The position numbers were made by a program, and so were the translations under genes. From positions 62,001 to 126,000 of the forward strand of contig JBHJGP010000009.1 of assembly GCA_050331695.1 (NCBI GenBank): a DNA stretch of 64,000 bases. Direction: 5' to 3'. This DNA is from JBHJGP01 sp050331695. Its GTDB lineage: Bacteria > Pseudomonadota > Alphaproteobacteria > Geminicoccales > Geminicoccaceae. Of the stretch, positions 53,725 to 61,499 are shown one piece after another. The notes under the pieces were generated by a model. The model had not been told where the DNA came from. It saw only the letters and a program-made list of their open reading frames with translations, and searched no databases. Position 1 is the stretch's first letter. Each line of letters begins with the position of its first letter.

Positions 53725-54551
53725 GACAGCCTTTGTGGGCCACGGCCGGCCTCTACTTCCTCATCGTCGCCATCGCCGTCTTCGCGCTGTTTCCGTTCTA
53801 CTACGCGATCATCACCTCATTCAAAACGGGCTCCGGCATCTTCGACGTCGACTATCTGCCGACAAGCCTCGATCTCGGCAATTACTGGAGCGTGATGTCG
53901 TCGGGTAACTTCCCGCTAATCCTTCTGAATTCGGTGGTCGTGGCGACGGCGACGGTCGTCATCTCGCTGTTTCTTGCGATTACCGCCGCTTATGCACTGG
54001 GGCGGATCAGGTTCAAGGGCCGGGGCGCCCTTCTCTTCACCATTCTTTCGGTGTCGATGTTCCCGCAGATCGCGGTGCTGGCGGGCCTGTTCGAGATGGT
54101 CCGGGGCCTTGGCCTCTACAACAACCTGCTTTCGCTCATCCTCTCCTACATGATCTTCACCCTGCCCTTCACCGTCTGGGTGTTGACCACCTTCATGCGT
54201 GAGCTGCCGGGCGAGTTGGAGGAGGCGGCGATCGTCGACGGCGCCAAGCCGATCCAGATCGTGTTTAAGGTGTTCATGCCGCTGATGTGGCCCGCTTTGG
54301 TGACCACGGGCCTGCTGGCCTTCATCGCCGCCTGGAACGAGTTCTTGTTCGCGCTCACCTTCGTCTCGAACGACGCCCAACGGACCGTGCCCGTGGCGAT
54401 CGCCCTTCTTTCCGGCGCCAGCGAGCGGGAAATCCCCTGGGGACCGATCATGGCGGCCTCGGTGATCGTTACCGTGCCCCTGGTCATCCTGGTCTTGATT
54501 TTCCAGCGCAAGATCATCTCCGGCCTCACCGCCGGCGCCGTCAAAGGCTAG
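53721..54551 (+). CDS. thuG: Sugar ABC transporter permease (ThuG/MalG type)
   Basis: The 276-residue protein has six helices and the EAA loop ELEEAAIVDGAKPIQIVFKVFMPLMWPALVTTGLLAFIAAWNEFLFALTFV. It is the shorter partner of the two permeases, as in MalG. The stop lies 1 bp from the alpha-glucosidase ATG. Confidence 0.93.
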   Translation: MRQPLWATAGLYFLIVAIAVFALFPFYYAIITSFKTGSGIFDVDYLPTSLDLGNYWSVMSSGNFPLILLNSVVVATATVVISLFLAITAAYALGRIRFKGRGALLFTILSVSMFPQIAVLAGLFEMVRGLGLYNNLLSLILSYMIFTLPFTVWVLTTFMRELPGELEEAAIVDGAKPIQIVFKVFMPLMWPALVTTGLLAFIAAWNEFLFALTFVSNDAQRTVPVAIALLSGASEREIPWGPIMAASVIVTVPLVILVLIFQRKIISGLTAGAVKG

Positions 54552-54552
54552 C

Positions 54553-56214
54553 ATGGCGGAGCATGTGCCCTCCTACCACTGGACACCGAAAGTCCCGTCC
54601 AGGCGGGACGATTGGTGGCGAGGGGCGGTTATCTATCAGATCTATCCGCGCAGCTTTCAGGACACGAATGGCGATGGCGTCGGCGACCTTCTGGGCATCG
54701 CTCAACGGCTCGAGCACGTCGCCTCGCTCGGCGTCGACGCAATTTGGATTTCGCCCTTCTTCAAGAGTCCGATGAAGGATTTCGGCTACGACGTGGCCGA
54801 CTATTGCGACGTCGCCCCGATGTTCGGCACGCTCGATGATTTCGACGTGCTCATGGCCAAGGCCCATGCGCTCGGCATCAAGGTTCTAATCGATTTCGTG
54901 CCGAGCCACACCTCGAACGAGCATCACTGGTTCGTCGAAAGCCGGTCAAGCCGCGAGAACCCGAGGGCGGATTGGTACGTCTGGTCGGATCCGAAGCCCG
55001 ACGGATGTCCGCCCAACAACTGGCTTTCGGTCTTCGGCGGCAGCGCCTGGGAATGGGAGCCACGGCGCGGGCAATATTACCTGCACAATTTCCTGCGCGA
55101 GCAGCCGGATCTCAATTTTCACAATCCGGAAGTGATCGCTGCGCTGATGGAGCAGGCGTCGTTTTGGCTGGAACGAGGCGTTGACGGTTTCCGGATCGAT
55201 GCGATCGATTACGGTGCGCATGATCCTGAGCTCAGGGACAATCCGCCACGGGATGCCGGTGGTCTCGACTTTTTGGGCGGAAGCGGCGCCGATCAGCCCT
55301 TCGCCATGCAATATCAACAGTACAATAAGAGCCGGCCGGAACTGGTCGAGCTGTTCTTCAAGCCGCTCTACAAGCTCACCGAATCGTTCGGCGGCCGGCT
55401 GCTGCTGGGCGAAATTTCGGGCGACCACGCCCTGATCAGGGCAGCGGAGTACAGTGATGGTGGCGGCCTAGACGTCGCCTACACGTTCGATTTGCTGGGC
55501 GCGCCCCTGGCCGCGAGCGAGATCGAGCGTGTGGTGACGGACTTGGACCGACGGATCGGCCAGGGATGGATGTGCTGGTCTTTCTCCAACCATGACGTGG
55601 TCCGCGCCACGACCCGGCTCGGCGGCTTCTACCCGCCCGAGCCACTGAAGCGGCTTCTCCCCATCCTACTCTGCTCACTCAAAGGCACGATCTGTCTTTA
55701 TCAGGGCGAGGAGCTGGGCCTGACCGAAGCAGAGCTTGCTTTCGATCAACTTCGCGACCCGTTCGGCATCAACTTCTACCCTCAATATAAGGGGCGCGAT
55801 GGTGCACGGACGCCCATGCCGTGGCAACATTACGCCACCCACGGCGGTTTCAGCGGCCACGATCCCTGGCTGCCGGTGCCGCCGGAACATGTCGAGCGGG
55901 CCGTCGATGTTCAGGATCGAAATCCGGATTCGATCCTGAACGCCACACGCCAGTTCCTCGAATGGCGAAAGACCGAGCCGCCTCTGCTCAAGGGATCGAT
56001 CCGTTTCCACCGCTCCAGCGACCAGGTTCTCACATTTGAACGATCGATCGAGGACCGGTCGCTCTTATGCTTCTTTAACCTGGGCGATGAGGAGCAGGGC
56101 GTGGACGTGCAAACGGGTCTGGAGAGCGCCGCGTGCCCGGTCGCCGCTGGCCGCATCGATGAGGACGGATTAAAGTTACCACCATTCGCGGCATTCTTCG
56201 GAAGGGCGAACTAA
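54553..56214 (+). CDS. aglA: GH13 alpha-glucosidase (AglA-like)
   Basis: The 553-residue enzyme has the GH13 order. GAVIYQIYPRSFQDTNGDGVGDLLGI starts the barrel. VDGFRIDAID carries the nucleophile Asp216, LLLGEISGD the acid/base Glu287, and FSNHDVVR Asp348. YQGEELGL and the C-terminal beta domain follow. It has no signal peptide, so it acts in the cytoplasm on disaccharides brought in by the ABC transporter, releasing glucose. The operon order binding protein, two permeases, alpha-glucosidase, ATPase matches aglEFGAK of Sinorhizobium. Confidence 0.94.
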   Translation: MAEHVPSYHWTPKVPSRRDDWWRGAVIYQIYPRSFQDTNGDGVGDLLGIAQRLEHVASLGVDAIWISPFFKSPMKDFGYDVADYCDVAPMFGTLDDFDVLMAKAHALGIKVLIDFVPSHTSNEHHWFVESRSSRENPRADWYVWSDPKPDGCPPNNWLSVFGGSAWEWEPRRGQYYLHNFLREQPDLNFHNPEVIAALMEQASFWLERGVDGFRIDAIDYGAHDPELRDNPPRDAGGLDFLGGSGADQPFAMQYQQYNKSRPELVELFFKPLYKLTESFGGRLLLGEISGDHALIRAAEYSDGGGLDVAYTFDLLGAPLAASEIERVVTDLDRRIGQGWMCWSFSNHDVVRATTRLGGFYPPEPLKRLLPILLCSLKGTICLYQGEELGLTEAELAFDQLRDPFGINFYPQYKGRDGARTPMPWQHYATHGGFSGHDPWLPVPPEHVERAVDVQDRNPDSILNATRQFLEWRKTEPPLLKGSIRFHRSSDQVLTFERSIEDRSLLCFFNLGDEEQGVDVQTGLESAACPVAAGRIDEDGLKLPPFAAFFGRAN

Positions 56215-56228
56215 GGGAGGCGAGAAAA

Positions 56229-57344
56229 ATGGCCGAGATCAAACTCGATCAGGTGAAGAAGTCTTTTGGTTCGGTTGACGTCATCTAAGGCGTCGATCTG
56301 GACATCCGGTCGAACGAGTTCATCGTGTTCGTCGGTCCGTCCGGCTGTGGCAAATCCACCTTGCTCCGCCTGGTCGCCGGTCTCGAGGACATCACCTCCG
56401 GCAACCTGTCGATCGGCGGCCGTGTGGTCAACGACCTGCCACCGTCCGAGCGCGGCATCGCCATGGTGTTCCAGTCCTACGCGCTTTACCCCCACATGAG
56501 CGTCTATGAGAACATGGCGTTCGGGCTGAAGCTCGCCAAGGAGAACCCCAACGCGATCGAGGAACGGGTCCGGGGCGCCGCCCGCATCCTGCAGATGGAA
56601 CATCTGTTGGACCGCAAGCCCAAGGCGCTCTCCGGGGGCCAGCGCCAGCGCGTGGCGATCGGCCGGGCCATCGTCCGTGATCCGAAGGTTTTCCTGTTCG
56701 ACGAACCGCTGTCAAATCTCGATGCCGCCCTTCGCGTGCAGATGCGGATCGAGATCGCCAAGCTCCATCATTCGCTCGACGCGACCATGATCTACGTCAC
56801 CCATGACCAGGTCGAGGCAATGACCCTGGCCGACAAGATCGTGGTCCTGGAAGCGGGTTATGTCCGGCAGTTCGGCTCGCCTCTCGAGCTCTACCATCAC
56901 CCGGACAATCTGTTCGTCGCCGGTTTCATCGGTTCGCCGAAGATGAACTTCCTTCCCGGTAGCGCCGAGGTGACCGGCGATACCGTGGACACCACCATCA
57001 AGGGTGGCGTCAAGGTCGCCACCCCGATCAAGGCCAACGGTAAGGGAACGGGCGACGTCACGGTTGGTTTGCGGCCCGAGCATCTGATCGAGGGCGGCGG
57101 CGGCGATGCCCAGATCGAGGGCGAGGTCATCCAGGTTGAGCATCTGGGCGGCGAAACCTTCATCTACATCAATGTCGGCCAGGACGAGCCGCTGGTGGTC
57201 AAAACCGAAGGCGGCAGCAAGGCCGTCTACGGTGAGAACATCAAAGTCGGTGTTCCGGCCAAGTCGGTTTATCTGTTCAACCAGTCCGGCGAGGCCTATG
57301 TCAGGCCGCCCCACGCCGAGATAGGCGAACCCCAGGCCGCCTGA
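56229..57344 (+). pseudogene. Sugar ABC transporter ATP-binding protein (MalK/UgpC type), in-frame TAA at codon 20
   Basis: The ATG at 56229 follows GGGAGG and opens MAEIKLDQVKKSFGSVDVI, the normal N-terminus with the A-loop Phe13. Codon 20 (56286-56288) is TAA. The same frame then continues GVDLDIRSNEFIVFVGPSGCGKST (Walker A 36-44) through LSGGQRQRVAIGRA, FLFDEPLSNLDAALR, YVTHDQVEAM and a C-terminal TOBE domain to 57344. The full length would be 371 residues, normal for MalK/UgpC. A GTG at 56325 restores Walker A but removes beta 1-2 and the A-loop, so a working ATPase is doubtful. Either the gene is newly broken or the base is wrong; the rest is intact. Confidence 0.8.
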
Positions 57345-57391
57345 GGCGTTGGATCAGTCCTCGGCGTCCGTGATCGAGCGAAGGAGAACCT

Positions 57392-58789
57392 TTGCTGAAG
57401 GAGCTTAGCCGGGCGTTGGATCAGGCCGATGCTGGCCGGGATGGCTCGCTCGAACGCCTGTTCGATTTTCTGAAGATCCCATCGGTTGGCACCGACCCCG
57501 CCCACCGGGACGACACGCGGCGCGCCGGCCAGTGGTGTGTCGATCAGTTGGCGGATATCGGTTTCGATGCCCGACTTGTCGACAGTCCGGGTCATCCGTT
57601 CGTCGTCGCTCACCGCAAGGATGCCGGCGAGGGTGCGCCTCACCTTCTCTACTACGGCCACTACGACGTGCAGCCCGCCGATCCGCTGGACCTTTGGGGT
57701 CACCCGCCCTTTGAACCGGTCCTGATCTTGGCCGACCATGGCGAGCGCATCGTCGCCCGGGGCGCCGTCGACGACAAGGGTCAACTCATGACCTTCGTCG
57801 AGGCGTTTCGCGCCTGGCATGAGACCGGCGAAACCTTGCCGGTCAATGTCACCGTTTTCCTGGAGGGTGAGGAGGAAAGTGGCAGTCCGTCGCTGGAGGG
57901 CTTTCTCAAGGACCATGCCGACGAGCTGAAAGCCGATGTGTGCGTCGTTTGCGACACCGGCATGTGGGATATCGCCACGCCGGCGATTACCACCTCGCTC
58001 CGAGGCATGGTTTATTTGGAGATGATTGTTCAGGGCCCGGCCCAGGACCTCCATTCGGGAATGTTCGGCGGATTGGCTCTGAACCCCCTTCAAGTTCTCT
58101 CCAGGATCGTCGCGCGATTTCACGACGACCAGGGCCGCGTCGCGGTACCCGGTATTAATGACGATGTCCGGGAGCCCGATCCAGGCCTGATCGCCGCCTG
58201 GGACCAATTGGGTTTCGATGTGCGGGGATTTTTGGATAGCGTTGGCCTTGAGCATTCTGTCGGTGAGCAGGAACGGACACCGCTTGAGCGCTTGTGGTCC
58301 CGGCCAACCCTGGAGATGAACGGCATCTGGGGCGGCTACATTGGCGAGGGCGCGAAAACCGTGATTCCCGCCGAAGCTCGCGCGAAACTGAGCTGCCGTC
58401 TGGTGCCGGAACAAAAGCCCCAGCAAGTTATCGATGCGATCCAAAGCTTCGTCGAGCAGATCAGGCCGGCGGACGCCCGGGTTACCTGGAAGGAAATGGG
58501 CAAGGAGCCGGCGGTCGTGGTCCCTAGCGAGTCGCCCTACATTCAGGCGGCGAAGGACGGTCTGAAACGCATCTACAATCGCGATGCCGAACTCATCGGC
58601 TGCGGCGGATCGATACCGGTCGTGGCCGCGATCAAGAAGCATTTAGGCTGCGACGCGGTACTGGTCGGCTTTTCACTCGACGACGACAGGATGCATTCTC
58701 CGAACGAAAAATTCGAACGCATCTGCTTCGACCGCGGGATCAAGAGCCACGTCTCCATCATCGCGGAGATGGCGAAACTATCGCGCTGA
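57392..58789 (+). CDS. M20-family dipeptidase/carboxypeptidase
   Basis: The 465-residue protein has the M20 metal set: LLYYGHYDVQP (His90, Asp92), GAVDDKGQ (Asp127), FLEGEEESGS (158-164), and the C-terminal MHSPNE His. The dimerisation lid follows. It removes residues from small peptides in the cytoplasm using two zinc ions. The start is a TTG after GAAGGAGAACCT. It lies 47 bp after the sugar operon and may be co-transcribed; no link in function is evident. Confidence 0.9.
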   Translation: MLKELSRALDQADAGRDGSLERLFDFLKIPSVGTDPAHRDDTRRAGQWCVDQLADIGFDARLVDSPGHPFVVAHRKDAGEGAPHLLYYGHYDVQPADPLDLWGHPPFEPVLILADHGERIVARGAVDDKGQLMTFVEAFRAWHETGETLPVNVTVFLEGEEESGSPSLEGFLKDHADELKADVCVVCDTGMWDIATPAITTSLRGMVYLEMIVQGPAQDLHSGMFGGLALNPLQVLSRIVARFHDDQGRVAVPGINDDVREPDPGLIAAWDQLGFDVRGFLDSVGLEHSVGEQERTPLERLWSRPTLEMNGIWGGYIGEGAKTVIPAEARAKLSCRLVPEQKPQQVIDAIQSFVEQIRPADARVTWKEMGKEPAVVVPSESPYIQAAKDGLKRIYNRDAELIGCGGSIPVVAAIKKHLGCDAVLVGFSLDDDRMHSPNEKFERICFDRGIKSHVSIIAEMAKLSR

Positions 58790-58891
58790 CCGCCGCCGAT
58801 TGCTTATTGATCTTTCAGCAAGCGTTGTTGTTATTACCGACATTGCTTTGGGCGTTTGGCGACGGCAAACAAAGTTGTACCTGGGGGCGTT

Positions 58892-61246
58892 ATGCATTTG
58901 AGAAAATGTTGGAATATTCACGTCTTTAGTTTGGCGCTTCTGACCAGCACGGCGCTTAGCGGTTGTGGCGGCGGCAGCGGCAGTGCCGGGATCGTCATCG
59001 GCTCCGCGCCCACACCGCCGCCGCAGGTTATAACCGCTCCCCCCAGCAGCACGGCCTCCACCTGGACCGACCAGGCGGAGTATCAAAATCAGGACGGGCT
59101 GGCGTCGATACGCGCGGCCCAAGGATACGCCAACAGGACCTTGGGCCTCGAAGGCGGAGCCGGCGTTCGGATCGCCCTGATCGACGGCGCGGTTGACCGC
59201 GATCATCCCGATCTGGCCGGAGCGGTCGCCGGCATGCCGTTTTTTGAGGCGCCGGACTTCGAACAGCCGACGCTGCACGCGACCCACGTCGCCGGCATCA
59301 TGGTCGCCCGGCGGGATCTCGACCCGGTCCCCTTCAATATGCACGGCGTTGCCTATAACGCCGACCTGGTCGGCATCGCCGCTGCCCAGCCCGACTCGGA
59401 AGATTCCCGCCGGGGCGTCTTCTTTAACAGTGACCTGGCAACGGCGCTCACCTCGGCCGCTGCCATCTCCGGCCGGGACTATGGCGCGACGTTGAACTTC
59501 GTGTCCGACGGTCGGCTCGAGAGCGACATCATCAATATGAGCCTCGGCGGCGGCATCGAGACGCCGGATTTGGTCGAAGCCATGGCCGATGCCGCTGACC
59601 AGGGAAAGATAATGGTCATCGCCGCCGGCAATGAAGGTGTGGGTGAGCCGTCCAATCCCGCCAATCTGGCGACACGCCCGGAGATGCGGGGCCTCGTGAT
59701 CGCGGTGGGTAACTGGGACCAGGAAACCGGCAGCCGAGGCATCAGCAACGCCTGCGGCGTCCAGGCCGATCGGTGTCTCTTCGCTCCTGGCCAGCGGATC
59801 AATTCGACCCTGGCCGGCGGCGGCTACGCTTTTGCCACCGGCACCTCGATGGCAACGCCCCATGTGACCGGAGCCGCCGCCGTCGTTCAGGCGGCCTTCC
59901 CGGGCATGAGCGCCCGTGACGTGGTCGACCGGTTGCTGGCCACGGCGACCGACCTGGGCGACCCGGGGATGGATGAGGTCTTCGGCCACGGTCTTCTCAA
60001 TTTGGAGCAGGCACTGACCCCGGTCGGCTCTTTGACGATACCGCAAGGCGAGGTCGTCGACGGCCCGAGCCTTGCTCTGGCCGCGAGCGAGCTGGAGGTA
60101 TCGTCGGCATTCGGCACCGGCATCAGCGGCTCCGGCGCCTTCGATGACGCGCTGGCGCTTGACGCCATGGGCTTTCCCTTCGAAGCCAGCCTGGGCCAAC
60201 GCGTGAGCCTGGTCGAACGGAACAGCGGCCTGGAGAGCTTCATCGGTGGCGGCTCCATGAGCCACGCAGGCTTGGCGTCCAGCTTCGGCGAGATCCGCCT
60301 CGGTGTCGCCGAGGAGCAACTCTACCGCGATGAGACCAGCTATCGCTCGCTCGCTGAGCACCGCGAAGCAGAAACCAGCGGCGCGCCGGCGCTGAGTTGG
60401 CGGTTAGCGCTGAGCGAGGATGTAGAAGGCTTCGTCAACCTCGAGGGCGGTGCCGCGGCCACCGCCGGGCTGATGGCAAGCCTCCACGAGACCGGTGCCG
60501 GTCTGTTCGAGGAGGCTCAGTTTCTCGCGCCTTACGATGAACTCGCCGGAACGGTACACGGTGCCGGCCTGAGCATGGCCGCCGGCGAAAACGGTCTTCT
60601 GTCTGTCCAGGGCTTCACCGCCAGCCAGACCGAGGATGATCCGAGCCAATTGGCACGGATGGATTACCGCTACCGGTTAAGTGAACGCAGCGCCCTGCAT
60701 CTTGGCATGGGCAGCTTGGCCGAGGGCGACGGCTTTCTCGGCTCAAGGGCCAGCGGCGCGTTCGGCGACGATGTCGAGGGCGCGTCACGCTATATGAGCT
60801 TCGGTCTGAGCCACGCGCTCAGCAACCAAGCGACCCTGTTCGGCTCCTACACTGAAGGGCGCACGGAGGTCTCCGGCGGTGGTGCCTTGGGGGATTTGTC
60901 CTCGATCCGGGCCAATGCCTTCGGCGCCGGCGCGGTCATCCGCGACGTTCACCGGCAGGGCGACGGGTTCACGGTGATGGTCGGTCAACCCTTGCGGGTT
61001 TATCAGGCGGAGGCGCAGGTCGACATGGCGGTCGCGCGCACGGCCGATGGCCGTCTGATCCGGGAGAGCCGGGAAGTCGACTACGGGGCCCAGGGTCGGG
61101 AAACCTTCATCAGCGCTCAGTATGCGGCGCCCATGGGCAAGAAAAGCCAGCTCGAGCTTGGCATGATGGTTCGCATGCAGCCCAATCATGACCCCAACGC
61201 CGAGACCGACATCGGTGTCGGCGCCCGTTACCAGATCCGGTTCTAA
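58892..61246 (+). CDS. S8 subtilisin-like protease lipoprotein with autotransporter-like C-terminus
   Basis: The ATG at 58892 gives 784 residues; an in-frame TTG at 58856 adds 12. The signal ends in a lipobox (LSGC, Cys25) and a Gly/Ser/Pro linker follows. The protease has Asp98 (ALIDGAVDRDHPDL), His129 (HATHVAGI), Asn247 (AAGNEG) and Ser319 (GTSMATPH). Cys288 and Cys295 probably form a disulfide. From about 500 to the end the sequence is beta-rich with amphipathic strands and ends in Phe, like an outer-membrane barrel. The next gene is a close paralog. A lipid-anchored autotransporter protease would be unusual. Confidence 0.82.
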   Translation: MHLRKCWNIHVFSLALLTSTALSGCGGGSGSAGIVIGSAPTPPPQVITAPPSSTASTWTDQAEYQNQDGLASIRAAQGYANRTLGLEGGAGVRIALIDGAVDRDHPDLAGAVAGMPFFEAPDFEQPTLHATHVAGIMVARRDLDPVPFNMHGVAYNADLVGIAAAQPDSEDSRRGVFFNSDLATALTSAAAISGRDYGATLNFVSDGRLESDIINMSLGGGIETPDLVEAMADAADQGKIMVIAAGNEGVGEPSNPANLATRPEMRGLVIAVGNWDQETGSRGISNACGVQADRCLFAPGQRINSTLAGGGYAFATGTSMATPHVTGAAAVVQAAFPGMSARDVVDRLLATATDLGDPGMDEVFGHGLLNLEQALTPVGSLTIPQGEVVDGPSLALAASELEVSSAFGTGISGSGAFDDALALDAMGFPFEASLGQRVSLVERNSGLESFIGGGSMSHAGLASSFGEIRLGVAEEQLYRDETSYRSLAEHREAETSGAPALSWRLALSEDVEGFVNLEGGAAATAGLMASLHETGAGLFEEAQFLAPYDELAGTVHGAGLSMAAGENGLLSVQGFTASQTEDDPSQLARMDYRYRLSERSALHLGMGSLAEGDGFLGSRASGAFGDDVEGASRYMSFGLSHALSNQATLFGSYTEGRTEVSGGGALGDLSSIRANAFGAGAVIRDVHRQGDGFTVMVGQPLRVYQAEAQVDMAVARTADGRLIRESREVDYGAQGRETFISAQYAAPMGKKSQLELGMMVRMQPNHDPNAETDIGVGARYQIRF

Positions 61247-61499
61247 GTCGCGACCGCTTCACCAGGACGACCGCGACGCTCGACTTGTCCCGGCCGACAC
61301 AACTTTAAAGTGATCAGGCGCCAATTCTCGCCTGTTTAGCGGTTAAGCCTACAGATATGAACGCCCTGATCTCTTGTCTGCTCCAAGAGGACTAATTTTC
61401 ATTTTTGGACAACTAAGAGTTGTTGCTTTATCACCCTGGTGGCAGTTAATTTTTCACAAAATCGTCTAAAGGTTGAGTTAATTCTGTCTGGAGGACACC
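61247..61499 (+). promoter_or_regulatory. AT-rich gap between the S8 paralogs
   Basis: The region holds no gene. It becomes AT-rich towards the second S8 gene and contains TTGCTT (61424-61429) and TTAATT (near 61445), a weak promoter pair. No hairpin-T terminator is evident after the first S8 gene. Confidence 0.3.

Noticed and set aside
44200..57344. Stop-codon reassignment to explain the two in-frame stops
   Set aside because: Neighbouring genes end at TAA and TAG at the expected places, for example the SYLF gene with TAG and both S8 genes with TAA, so these codons act as stops here.
58778..60361. Minus-strand frame of 527 codons across the first S8 gene
   Set aside because: This is the same GC-driven shadow effect; no ribosome site, no motif, and it starts and stops inside coding DNA.
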